Source: Lineus longissimus
Lineage: Eukaryota > Nemertea > Pilidiophora > Heteronemertea > Lineidae
NCBI RefSeq assembly: GCF_910592395.1
Contig: NC_088324.1
Location: 13,978,953 to 14,038,952 of the forward strand
Direction: 5' to 3'
DNA length: 60,000 nt
Both the position numbers and the translations under genes were made by a program. Below, piece after piece: positions 1-12,209 of the stretch (the stretch's first letter is position 1; each line of letters opens with the position of its first letter). The notes beneath the pieces were generated by a model. It worked only from the letters and a program-made list of their open reading frames with translations, had not been told where the DNA came from and searched no databases.

Positions 1-2267
1 AACCCATACTTCAAGTTTAACTTTTAACAACCCAGCAAAAATTTGATTTTAACTCTGTTGCTATCTTAAACTTTGTTTTTAAAAAGGATGGAAAGGTTTA
101 AACAGCAGCCGGTAATCTCTTCAAAGACTCCCGGACATCCGGTAACTTTATAAAACTAATGATGCACACACCATCATTACTTAAGTGTCCCCCGAGATGC
201 GCTTAAGCACTTCGCGGCTCGATCATCCGCTGTCGTCAATCCCAAAATGAAATTTTATCACCGCAGAATAACTTGATGCTAAATTGTAATAAGCGATAAT
301 GTGATGCTGGATTTTAATGCAATAATCTCGAGAGGAGATTACGGCATTTAAATACTTTAATCGGTGATTAATGGAAATGCTTTAGAATTAATCAAAATCC
401 TTGAAAGATGCTCGTTTGCGAGATTAGAAATTTTTGAGATTAAAATTCATCTTTTTAATAGAAGTTGAGAATAGTCAACAGGCATATTTTTTCTGGATTT
501 GATGGATAGAATTCATGTACTCTGATGATGAGTATTAAATGATAATGATTTAGCCCCGAGAGTAGCCAGCGTGGCCTGAATTCCTGGCTCTTCGCAGTCC
601 TTTTTCAGTTTGCCTCATTGTAACTTTTATGAATTATTCTCAAAGAAAAATTTTCGCTTGATCACCATCTTGCACAATCGTGCTCTTTCTGTACTGAACA
701 GCAGCAGCCTGTTGATTGAAAAATAACAGTATATCATTTTTAAGTGTTTAATTGGTTTATGTTTTATACTTTTGTATCAGCCATTTTTTTATAAAAGAGC
801 AGACATTCAATGCAGTGCCTGCTGTTGATGCCAATAACTTTCCCAAATGTTCCATATATATTTCTATGGAAATATTCACAAGAAAACAAAACAGGTTGCG
901 CGTAACTTGGACAAATTCAATCTTTTGTTGAACTTTTTGTAAACGGGTGTCACAAAGTTTTATCAATTTTAATCAGAACTAATAATGTACGACCTCCATT
1001 GTAATGTGATTTTTACTGAACAGGTTTGAAATTCAAATAATCAGCACATTGCCACATATTACCGCAACCTGCTTCAGATGCCAGCAGACGTATTTGAAAC
1101 CTTTTTTCGGGTAGCAGACGTTGTCTCGTGAATCGATCGGCATTATGGGGCAGATGTGCGAGGTGCGACATTTGATATTTGAGCTTTCGATATGTTTTCA
1201 GAAAGTAAGGTAGGTCATCACCTCCTAAATTTTGAGTGAAATGGCCTTAAATATGAAATTCCAGGTTTTCTTTAAATTTCTTCATGTAAGAGTCGTCCAC
1301 TTGTAACTCTGCCTCCTACATGTTGTGGCACAAAAGTGAATTATTTTCCAAGAAAATACACCGAACTGTTCAGACTGAACTTGGGATATACCCCCAAGAT
1401 TATTTTAAAAATTATAATTAAAATTAAAATAAGTTGATTTGCAAAAAAAATTTAAAAAAAAAAAAAAATCTCTAGGAATTGAGTCATACCTTTATTTACT
1501 GCAAGATCACTAGAGTCATTGTGAAACGTAATGATTTTGCTGCCAATAATGTATGCTTGCAGCCAAAATTGATAGGCCTGGCATGGCTTTATTTGAAGAC
1601 TGTGAAGGATTATGATTGCTCTATTAAGGACACACGTCCCAAATGGCCAATTGAATGCTTAGAAAAATGCAACATCTGCGTCAGTGAAATTTCACCGCAT
1701 TCAAATTCTCACACTAAATGTTGTAATTATGTTGAGCTGTTAAATTACTTGGCACATGTGTACGAAATGTCAAAATCTTATAATAAAGCTGATTTTATCG
1801 GAATAATATGTAATCTGCTGCCGAGTTTGATCCAAAGTCCGCTCCTGGTTTATGCTAATGCGCGTTACTTTCGTCTGAACATCTGAGCACTGAGCCACCG
1901 TCGGTCCCTGAGCACCATTTAGAGATCAGGGTAATGGTGTGTGCGGTTGTTCACTTCAATCAAGTTGATCGGTTTGGATTTGGGGTTGAGATATATGGGA
2001 TATTTACTGTGATAAGATTTTATACTTCAAGGGGAGGAAGAGGAGTTGGTTATGATGTTATAGAGGTTGCACACCCTTCTGATTCCCACTTCAATTTCAA
2101 CTCTGGATTGTAGAATGGTGTTTTTTGTGCTCAATTTGGATAGACGATGGGTTAGTGACACTAAGTTTGCCTATGGTCATGACATCATGGCTTGGCTGTA
2201 GTTTCAGTTTCTTAGCAATTAATCAACGGGTCATAGCTCGGTGGAAAAATTTGAAATCAAGCACACA
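1..2267. other. Intergenic, no identified gene
   Basis: AT-rich sequence with A-runs near 1447-1468. A plus-strand frame of 135 codons (1479-1886) follows the A-run. I do not recognise its peptide, and a frame of this length is expected by chance in 60 kb of AT-rich DNA. Confidence 0.5.
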
Positions 2268-3338
2268 GTGTCTGCTTCAACCACAAATGTTGCTCAGATG
2301 ACTATAGACAGTCACGCAGTGTCTGCTTCAACCACAAATGTTGCTCAGATGACTATAGACAGTCATGCAGTGTCTACTTCAACCACAAATGTTGCTCAGA
2401 TGACTATAGACAGTCATGCAGTGTCTGCTTCAACCACAAATGTTGCTCAGATGACTATAGACAGTCACGCAGTGTCTGCTTCAACCACAAATGTTGCTCA
2501 GATGACTATAGACAGTCATGCAGTGTCTGCTTCAACCACAAGGGTTGCTCAGATGATTATAGACAGTCATGCAGTGTCTGCTTCAACCACAAATGTTGCT
2601 TAGATGACTATAGACAGTCATGCAGTGTCTGCTTCAACCACAAATGTTGCTCAGATGACTATAGACAGTCATGCAGTGTCTGCTTCAACCACAAGTGTTG
2701 CTCAGATGACTATAGACAGTCACGCAGTGTCTGCTTCAACCACAAATGTTGCTCTGATGACTATAGACAGTCATGCAGTGTCTGCTTCAACCACAAATGT
2801 TGCTCAGATGACTATAGACAGTCATCCAGTGTCTGCTTCAACCACAAATGTTGCTCAGATGACTATAGACAGTCACGCAGTGTCTGCTTCAACCACAAAT
2901 GTTGCTCTGATGACTATAGACAGTCATGCAGTGTCTGCTTCAACCACAAATGTTGCTCAGATGACTATAGACAGTCATCCAGTGTCTGCTTCAACCACAA
3001 ATGTTGCTCAGATGACTATAGACAGTCATGCAGTGTCTGCTTCAACCACAAGTGTTGCTCAGATGACTCTAGACAGTCATGCAGTGTCTGCTTCAACCAC
3101 AAGTGTTGCTCAGATGACTATAGACAGTCATGCAGTGTCTGCTTCAACCACAAATGTTGCTCAGATGACTATAGACAGTCATGCAGTGTCTGCTTCAACC
3201 ACAAATGTTGCTCAGATGACTATAGACAGTCATGCAGTGTCTGCTTCAACCACAAATGTTGCTCAGATGACTATAGACAGTCATGCAGTGTCTGCTTCAA
3301 CCACAAATGTTGCTCAGATGACTATAGACAGTCATTAC
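2268..3338 (+). repeat. 51-bp minisatellite, 21 copies, almost continuously open in one frame
   Basis: Twenty-one head-to-tail units of exactly 51 bp, beginning at GTGTCTGCTTCAACCACAAA, run without length change. In the plus frame each unit reads as a 17-residue peptide, VSASTTNVAQMTIDSHA. Unit 7 carries CAG to TAG at 2601-2603, which closes the frame. Units 10-12 and 13-15 share the same order of variants (Q-to-L, then A-to-P), so a three-unit (153-bp) block was duplicated. Differences between units are almost all amino-acid changing (A/T, N/S, N/R, T/I, Q/L, A/P, I/L); only the His codon (CAC/CAT) varies silently. That argues against selection on a protein, so I call it a minisatellite rather than a gene. 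Confidence 0.95.
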
Positions 3339-4965
3339 TGTTGTGTGACTCCGAAATCTATATGTTTAATCCTTGGTGATTTCTCTAACCACGTTATTGA
3401 TGTGGTCAACAAATCAAAGCTTGAATTTCAAATTAAAACCAAAAATAATAGTTTAAAACAAATAACGATAAATCCATGTGGTTTGTAAAATCTGTTTTTA
3501 TTTGTCCAGTTATGTCAACATCAAAGAATGAGAGTGATTTAAAATGATTGGTTTATGTAAATCATTTTCATTTGTTGGTTCGTTTAAAAATTTGAAACTT
3601 TCAAATTGAATTTGAGATTTTTGAATTACGTAAATAAATATATGAATATAAATTTCAACTTCACTGATGTGTACACCAATACAGATACATCACGCATGCC
3701 AATTTTCATCTCTCTGGTCTGTCTAGTCCAAGGAAATTGTCAGAGAATACATGCCCTTTTTTCAAAAGACATCTTTCTCTAAATTACACTATTCATCGAA
3801 GAGATTTCTATTAAACATCAATTTTTTTGCCTAAAGTGATTCTCTGGAAAATCGTAACAGAGGATAGAAAACCGGAAGTGTCATAGCAGGCAAAACATAC
3901 ATATTGGTCCATTTCAAAATGACAAAAAAATCAATGGGTCCAGCTTGTCGAAAAAACACAAATAAATTACCACAAAATTTAAACAATTACGAGTTATGAA
4001 GTTTAAATTGAAAGGGGAGTATCCGCATATCCACATTTGCTACTTGAGTCCCCATACAGGAAGTGCTTGATCATCGGAGAATCCATTGTCTCTTTGAAAA
4101 CCTGCCTAGGAGGACGCGGTTTGGGCGCACGTCATGACAGGATGTGCCAAGGACGCACAGTGCATTGTCAGACGACAGTGCATCTGTTGAATGCGCACAC
4201 TTTCAGTGTTTCTGTCACCTGTTGTCAAAAAATTGAAAAAATCGGTGTCCACATATCGGTGGTGCTAACTTCACATAAATAATGGTCGTTTTTATTTTTA
4301 AAAACAAGTATGACGAAAAACAAACATTAATTTCCTGTTCAATGTCAACAAGTGGTTGTTCAACAGATTATGATCCCATCAGACAAATTATCAATTTTTA
4401 CAGCCTCCTCAGGTCCACATGTGTTTGAGTATCCTTGGAAATTTGTTTTATTTTGATGCTCTGAGGGTTGTTGGAGACTACTTATACCGCAAAGGTTGGT
4501 ACGGCCAGAGTATGGCATTGTCCTTGATTGTTCAGAATCTGACAGGTGCTAGACATGGCCACTTCCACTGTGAAGATTACTCAATATGCTGACCTGGTGC
4601 ACAACCACTTCAACTCTTGCTATTTTAATTTTTGAGATGTTCAGTTTATTAAAATGTATCAGCTGACATGCTTAGTCTATTTGATTGTAAGTGGGTTGGA
4701 ATAAGGGTACTTAATGAATGTTCCCATTGATGGATATGTTATGCAGTATCTTAAAAGAATATGGCTTTTTAACAGAGATTACATTGCATCAATATTACCT
4801 GGATTTGAATAAGTCTCGGTTTTCTCCTTCATTGCAAAAAAAATCAGTTTTCAAACGTCTCTCTTGTAAATTTCAGTGTTTCGCAAAATTCAAATAATTG
4901 TTTAAACCATATAAACTTATCAATTCAAATGCTATTAATCTCCTATCTATTGCCTATATTTTCAG

Positions 4966-5122
4966 GCTTTCACTTAAAGACAAGAACCTTCAGGAATCAT
5001 TCAGTTCAAGATCTGCTACCCTTCTTCTGGAAAGCCTCTGTGATACGTTTGCTTTCTCTCATGGAGATTTGGACCATCTGCTCCAGTTAATGACATCTTC
5101 AGACATATCAACATTAGACTGA
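4966..5122 (+). CDS. Weak candidate terminal exon of an unidentified plus-strand gene
   Basis: A good acceptor (CCTATATTTTCAG, with a branch-point-like CTATTAATC upstream) is followed by one base and 51 codons to TGA at 5120-5122. The peptide, with SFSSRSATLLLESLCDTFAF then SHGDLDHLLQLMTSSDIS, is leucine-rich and looks helical. I do not recognise it. No partner exon was identified to the left and the reading frame is short, so chance is a serious alternative. An AATAAA occurs about 680 bp further on (5805-5810). Confidence 0.22.
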
Positions 5123-7734
5123 AATAGAGTCGTGTTTCAGATCGGATTCCTCTACAGTCAATTCTGATGTCTTGTATGAGTGTTTGAAGTACTTTTGCTG
5201 GTGATTTCAACATTGTTCTCAGCATTGGACGGATATAATAAGGACTCCAAAACAACTAATAACAAATCTAACAAGAGTCAACGGAAAGTGACAAAATAAT
5301 TTGCACCTTTTCCTCTCTCCCACTCCTTTTCTTGCCAAATCTTCTCTTTTCTCACTCGTCGCTGCTCCAGAAACTTAATGAACTCAAAATGGCTTCTTCC
5401 ACCTTACAGGTATCACCTCAACTTTCCAACTTTAAGATTGTCTATTATTCTTCAGCACTCCTGGGGAAAAGTTAACAAATTTACCAATTTTCTTGTTCGG
5501 GTTCTTCATTAGGTGCCATAGTGTGAGGTGCAGATCACTCGGAGTCTCTCTTTAAAAGTTCCATCTGCATGACACCCCATGGTTGGGTGTTATTTATGTA
5601 CATGTCAGTTGTTTTATGACATTTTTGGCACAGCTTGGTGACAGACAGTACGCTGACAGGCAAGTGTTAAATGATTGAGGCATTAAAGACAAAACGACAT
5701 CTCAAATGATCATTCTGCCGAGGCACCTGGAAATGAGTTGCTGTCATTGTGCAGTCACTACCATACGAAACAGCACTGGTGCCCTCACGAACTGCCGCAG
5801 ATGCAATAAAGTGGCCTCCCCAAGGACCCAAACCGTGCAATGCCTGCCTGAATTATCTCTGATTTGATTAGAAGATGACTGATTTAGGACCCACAAATTG
5901 GTGTATCTATCAACGAGAATCGCTCGAGTTCATTTCCTTGAGTGCGAAATGTCTCTTTGAATTTTCAAAATGATTTGTACGACAATATGCTGTATCATTA
6001 TTAATTGGTTTCTCAAGAATTAACCCTTGGAGGCTTTTAGGGTGTATCTTGTCACTTTTAAGGTGACTATTGATGACAACGTAGAAAAATTTACTTTAGA
6101 GAGTACCTAGCTGTAATTTCTGAAGTAAACTGTGGTAATTTTTGAAGCAGATAATAGGAGAGTGAAAATCATGCATGCCCTGGTATCCTCAATTGTCTAA
6201 ATCAGAAAGGGTTACTTTGTCAATATCTTGACCCAGTATTTAAAAATCTGTTAATCAAGTGAATAGATTCTTGTCAGCTTGTAAATATTTCAGGCCACAA
6301 CCCAATAACTCATCACCACCGTTTATGTCACTGAAAACTATTCATCCACTTAGGATGAACAATAAAATCTGATGAAAATTTGATTGAGACTATTAGTGTC
6401 GGGTGATGGAAGTATTCAGGCTGACAACTGGGCCAGAGGTCCTTACTGTCCCAACCACGGCTCAATAAACCATGACAGGCACTCAGATGCATACAATTAT
6501 TAAAAAAACACTTGTCACCATTGAGTAAAACAGTCGAGGGGTACTTCTGGTGACTTTGCATAATTCACAACTTTTGTTTTCTCTGTATCCCCGCTGCTGC
6601 ATATGTTTGAAGAATGACTTCAGCCATCAGCGCGCGCCGTCAGGAATGGTTCTAATTTATGCAAATTGGTAAAACAAACCAGAAAAATTTCTGCTATTAA
6701 TATTTAACATGTATTGTCTCTGGGCCATTTATTCTGTCGCTATGGCAGGTTTGTTAAAATCTGATTCAATCTTTTATCTACGACATTTTTCATTTTCATT
6801 ATTGACCGGGTTGAGAGTTTGGGTTCGGTCAACTAAACTGTTTTCTTTTTTTTATCAAAAATATGGCCTGGCTGTGTTAGACAGCCCAAAATCAGGTTTA
6901 ATTTGGTACCCTATGCTGCTACGAGATATTGATTTAAATCCTTTAAAACCAGTGTCCACCATTCCACCTGACAACCTTCCACTAATCTGTTGTGAAGGTC
7001 CACAATCACATGTAACCTAACCATGTTGGCAAATATTTGATGACATCCTGTAAAAGTGCCCCCTCTCAAGATTGGTTGGCTGTGAAAGCGGCAGAAAAAA
7101 TCCGAACACGTCTCGGCAAATTAAACATATCGTACAGGGATATGATTTATTTAGGCCAAAATAGTGAAAGTGATCGTTTGTGATCTGTAAAAAATGTGTT
7201 GCATAGCTTCCTTTTGTAAATGTGGCGGTGGTGGATGGGTATATTTTACGACATGTTAGGTAGGTCAATTGGTCAAGTGTTGTAGCAGGCTCTTGCAAAA
7301 CCCTCGACCTTGGATTTCAACTTTCATTATCCCGATACAGACTTGAGTTGCCTATATTTGTCTCGTTCTAAAAGCTCGAGAGGGTTTGAACAAAACCGTC
7401 TTTACAATGATGCTCTGTGAAGGTTTGGAAGAAACTTTCCAAGATTATTGAAAATAAAGACTGAGAAACATTGAATTGAAAATGTTGTTCCTCCACACAT
7501 TGTTTAACTGCTGGGCCATGATTTATTTAGTTTCAGTCAACATTTTCCACTTATTCTTGGACAACCACAAATTGTTAGGAAATATTGACTCTAAACCGCC
7601 GATCATTATGGATGTCGGTTCTGTTAAACATCTCATATGGCTATTGATTGACAGAGAGACAGTAATCAATTTCTGCTTTACAGATTGTATGAGCCTCTGT
7701 GTCTTTATGTTAAGACTCTGGCTTACCAAATAGG

Positions 7735-7752
7735 CCCCCCCCCCCCCCCCCC
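7735..7752 (+). repeat. Poly-C run (18 bases)
   Basis: An uninterrupted run of 18 C follows TAGG and precedes AGGAGC. It is a plain mononucleotide tract, with possible i-motif or G-quadruplex potential on the two strands. Its exact length is the sort of thing assemblies get wrong. Confidence 0.95.
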
Positions 7753-8026
7753 AGGAGCTACACGTGATGATAAGTTCCTCACGTATGTATAGTCAGTTAT
7801 AGTATATCATATGCGTTCTCTTTCTATGACAAATTTGCAGGATACATTAGAAATGAATAAAATTTATTTCTTATATTAATTGATTCTCATTGCGTTAGTC
7901 CTTTGTATCTTGTCTTCTTTGCCAAATACAAGGCTTAGTGTCTTGTGTAAGGACAGTAATGCTCTCTATTGCAAACAACCAGACCAGTAGTCTGTTCAAA
8001 CACCAGCTTGTCTTCACCAATAAAAA

Positions 8027-8480
8027 GACGAAGTCACAATAAAGGACATGGAAGAGATAAGACGGACAAAGTCACAACCACAAACCTGTGGACAATATGT
8101 GGATCGTCAGACAAAGTCACATCCAAGGACCTGTGAAAGAGAAACGAATGGACAAAGTCACAACAACAAGCCTGTGGACGAGAAATTGGCAGACGAAGTC
8201 GCAACCAAGGACTTGTGAAAAGGAATAGACCAAAGTCACTACCAAAAGCCCGTTGTCAAGAAATGAACGGACCAAGTCACAACCATAAATCTGCTGGAGG
8301 AAATTGATAAAGTCACATCCAAGGACCTGTGAAAGAGAAATCGATGGACAATGTCACAACCACAATCCTGTGGACGATAAATGGACAGACAAAGTCGCAA
8401 CAACGAACCTGTCGAAAGAAATGGAAGGGAAATGGACAAAGTCACAACCGAGAGGAGAAAAACGGATTGACAAAGCCCGA
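8027..8480 (+). repeat. Degenerate ~41-bp tandem repeat
   Basis: About eleven units of 38-47 bp each start with a variant of GACAAAGTCACAACCA, followed by AGGACCTGTG or ACAAACCTGTGGA and a GAGAAATGGA-like end. Unit length and sequence drift considerably, so this array is older than the 51-bp array. A lone related piece, GGACAAAGTCACAACCA, appears at about 8939-8955. Two unit subtypes (CCAAGGACCTGTGAAAG and CACAAACCTGTGGAC) partly alternate, hinting at an ancestral ~80-bp dimer. The short open frames here on both strands come from the repeat. Confidence 0.85.
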
Positions 8481-11400
8481 GTAGAGATATAAACTTTACC
8501 TTTTCTGAAATTCATCACCTTGGCAATGCCAACCATCGATTGGATGTCCTCTTACCTTAATTCAATTAAAATTATAGTGCTGTTAGTCAGTTTCAAGTAG
8601 TTAAGCGTGTTGTCGTCCTGTGTGCTTTGCATGTAGGGCCCTTCAGCCTGAAATGTGCGGTCCTCATTATTGCAGATATATATGCGCAAACCAGGTACCG
8701 GCATAAAATATGCATGCTCTGATTTTAGGTGTGCTGTGCTGAAAACCTGTGAATAATCCCAAACTACCCAAATTGGCCAGAACCTTAACTAAACCAACTG
8801 CATGTGGCCTCATATCGAACGTTTCAAATATTCCACAAAAAGTGCATCCCCGTGCTGTGCAAATCTACCAAACTACGTTAAGGGATCCATGTTATTTTTT
8901 TAATTATAATTTCCATTTGTCCCAAAATGGATCTTTTGAGGACAAAGTCACAACCAGCAATGCTGGGATAAGTTGACTTTAAAGTAATTGGTAACCACTG
9001 CCGAGAATTCTATTGCATACGTATATGGTATTTTGAGAATAATCAAAAAAAAATATGTTGATGCACAGTTCTCCAAACCACATGGTCTTAAACATAATAA
9101 AGATATTCCTTAAAAAGACACACGTGAAGTTTTCTAGTTATGGTGAATGGTGAATTATTGATTCTCTGGAGTTTGTTGACACCTCTGTGTACAAGTAAAT
9201 CATTATAAAATGTGAGAAGTTAACACTTCAGACAGGTACTTCACCGTTGCTACAGCCCCTACTTCAACTTTTGCATTAATTTCAACAAGGTTTTAAAGTG
9301 TTTGACGCAATCAATCGACTTTGTTTAGTAGATGTTTTCGTCACGGTGATGCTGAATAGACAATTTTTAATTGACAGTGTGTCTCAAATTGTTCAACACT
9401 GAAATTTATACAGGCCATGAGTTATGACATTATACCTAACTCTGTTTGTATGAGAGCCAAATACTTTCACTAGTACAATCATCTCGACAACCTTCTCTTT
9501 CGAAAGGCTATCACTACTTCCAAATTCCTTAAACCTTCGGATTTGAGACTCACGTGGCCTCATTTACTGTCACCAGACGAACATAAGACTGCCAATTTAT
9601 TCTGACCAATGATAAAAACGAATCGGCGATACCACACAATTCTGGACCACCTAGATTTCTCCGACTATTTACCAAATTAGAATCATTCTAGCTTAAGTTT
9701 TCAAGATGCATAGAACTTTCCATATGGTTACAAAAACAACTCGCTATAACTTCGATCGGAATGACATTCTCAAAAGCAATGCCATGACATTTCGAGTCAA
9801 TTATCTCCACCGCCTTGACCCTTCAGACCTTATCATAATCTTATGGCACAATGGCCGGGGTGATTTCGGGACTGGTAAATCTCTTCGCCCCACCTTGAGT
9901 GGACCAAAGAGTACTGAGGGTATCTTTGATTGGACTAATGATGTAGCTTAATGTAATGATGTAACTCCAAAGAAATCTCGAAAGGATTTGGCAACATCAG
10001 AATCCAATTATCTTTTGTGATTTCGATATGTTGATTTCGAATATATATCATTGTGTCTGCGATGGCAAAGAAGTTGGAGCGCTGTACGCCCTTATCGGAG
10101 AGTTTGAACAACTTCTAAGGACCATCAGAAGTGGTCAGTCGCTTAATTAGGTTAGCTCAGAACACCCATTAGTTTCTTTGAATAGATTTGGAGACACTTC
10201 TAAAGAAATTCCATTCTCTGGATAATCACCCTTCGGGAAAAAGCATTTTGCGACGCATACTGGAATATAGTTGATAGAATCTTCAAACAATCAACCGAGA
10301 TTGTCAATGGCACGATGGTTTAGACATTGGTAATCAAACAGTTTCTGTAATACCAGTTTCCTACCGCGTCCGTGGTCGTCAGACACTTCTGGTCAATCAC
10401 CAACCTGCTAGAAACTCTCACGAAAAAACGCCTTGGTGATGGCAAAGCTTTGTTAATTGGTTGCTGATGAAGCACATACCTGTAGCCATCTGTGTCCTCG
10501 AAGGTGCCTTTTACTTCTGGGAGAAATTCACTCATCGAGAAAGGTAAATAATGACTCGTGGCACTTCGGCGCTTTGGAGAGATAGGACCTATTCCTTGCG
10601 GAAATACTTTCAGCAATTGGTCGGCAAGGGCTGTGGGACTATTTTTGATCAGAGAATGAAAAGTATGTATCACACGACGCATTACAGAGGATTATACTTC
10701 AGGCACGGTTCGCTTGTGGCATTGGGCTTTAGTCGGCCTGTGAGATGGAGAAGTCTCAATTTGGTTCACTTGGAAATTTTGTACGCGTATCGCACCGAAA
10801 GATTGAGGACCCGTTGAACATGCTGAGACAAAGTTCTACAGCATGCAGGAACATGGTCAAATCAACTAGTGTAATAATTATCTTTTGGTAAGCTCTATAC
10901 TCCGGTCGCAGTGGTTCGGCCTCAAAATCTTGTGACTGTAGGGAATCTACTGTCATGTTTGTTGAGATAAGACTAAATTTATACGAAGAGGATTTTGCTG
11001 TTTAGTTATCATCAAAACAGAATGAACAATATGAATAAGATAGTTCCAATCTGAATACTCTGCGACTGTGAGATTTCAAACCTGGCCCCTGATCAATTAT
11101 TAAAAACGATGCCAGAGATGTGGTTTGCGTGACACGTGCGTCATTATGATATTTTAACCACCTCGTCACAATCCCGGCAACCGACACGGACACCACTTTC
11201 AATTCTTGATGCCTTTGTCTGCAGAATGGCTCCACATGGTCCGAAACCTTTCCATATCAAATATTGATGAGTTGATAACATTGGATATAAAGCTAAGAGT
11301 TAATGTAGTAGTTGGGCCTGGTTCGGGATTATATAGCCCAAGTCTGCTAGCAATTCTGTGAAGGATTCAACTGATATCGTGCTTTATTCTTAGCCTCAAA

Positions 11401-11930
11401 TTGCTCTTCTCGGTCTTGTAAAGGATGACACTAAACGCCATATGCCGTTTTATATCAAACCTTTTCTTCTTCAATATGTATACCTCTAGCACCTTGTAAA
11501 GGCCAGTGCCCTCGTTGTCAAAATCAAAATCCCACTTTTGCAGCCTTCGTCATTGTTCTAGAAGCAAATTTATTGTCGAGCCACAAAACGTACCCCTTGT
11601 AAAGCGAGACGCCTTGCCCTTTTCATCACTAAATCAAAATCTCTGCTACCCGGCCCTTAAGCTATAGTGTCCTGCCAAGCTAGTATCCAGCAACAGCTCG
11701 TCTATCCTTCACAGAATATGGAGATAGCCTTTGTAGCTCCATGGAGCAGATGACAATGAGAAGAGGCTCGAATTATACTCTCGTAAAGATGCTCATCAGT
11801 TTTCGGAAACTGAGTCCTCAATTTTGAGATGATATCACCACACTCTGTGAAATGGTCTTCTAAACGTCACTGTCAGTGTCGCCCCGTAGTATTGGGGTAA
11901 TCTGGAAGTCATGATGCCGCTTCTCACCTC
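8481..11930. other. Intergenic; faint repeated CTTGTAAAG blocks at its right end
   Basis: No gene is recognised. Between about 11410 and 11660 the phrase CTTGTAAAG recurs three times, at spacings of roughly 80 and 110 bp, twice followed within 45 bp by AATCAAAATC. This suggests a heavily eroded tandem repeat. Confidence 0.4.
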
Positions 11931-12209
11931 TGTGCAGTGCGTCGCCAGTGCATCGATCTGTGCAGTGCGTTGCCAGTGCATCGATCTGTGCAGTGCATCG
12001 CCAGTGCATCGATCTGTGCAGTGCATCGCCAGTGCATCGATCTGTGCAGTGCGTCGCCAGTGCATCGATCTTACAGTGCGTCGCCAGTGCATCGATCTGT
12101 TCAGTGCATCGCCAGTGCATCGATCTGTACAGTGCGTCGCCGGTGCATCGATCTGTACAGTGCGTCGCCAGTGCATCGATCTGTGCAGTGCATCGCCAGT
12201 GTATCGATC
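11931..12209 (+). repeat. 28-bp minisatellite, 10 copies
   Basis: Ten tandem units of TGTGCAGTGCGTCGCCAGTG plus CATCGATC occur. All are 28 bp except the sixth, which is 27 bp. Each unit contains an internal near-duplication of CAGTGCATCGC. Variation is mainly CGTCGCC versus CATCGCC and TGTG versus TGTA. Because 28 is not a multiple of 3 and the unit lacks stops on either strand, overlapping open frames of about 100 codons arise in several frames on both strands. They are artefacts, not proteins. The array is GC-richer and richer in CpG than its surroundings. Confidence 0.95.

Larger units (their letters stand above)
3339..8026. other. Intergenic, only a weak exon candidate
   Basis: Apart from the possible terminal exon at 4966-5122 and the poly-C run at 7735-7752, I see no gene, RNA gene or clear repeat. 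AATAAA signals on the plus strand occur at about 5805, 7453 and 7856 without an attached gene. Confidence 0.5.

Noticed and set aside
1479-1886. 135-codon plus-strand frame after an A-rich run
   Set aside because: Unrecognised peptide of a length expected by chance. The A-run precedes rather than follows the frame, so it is not a retrocopy tail in this orientation.
2241-3488. Two consecutive open frames of 120 and 294 codons read as a repetitive protein
   Set aside because: They follow from a 51-bp repeat whose one open frame has no stop, are split by TAG at 2601, and vary mostly at amino-acid-changing positions. There is no start context or signal peptide.
2268-12209. Possible CRISPR arrays
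   Set aside because: All three arrays are head-to-tail tandem repeats without unique spacers, in a eukaryotic genome.
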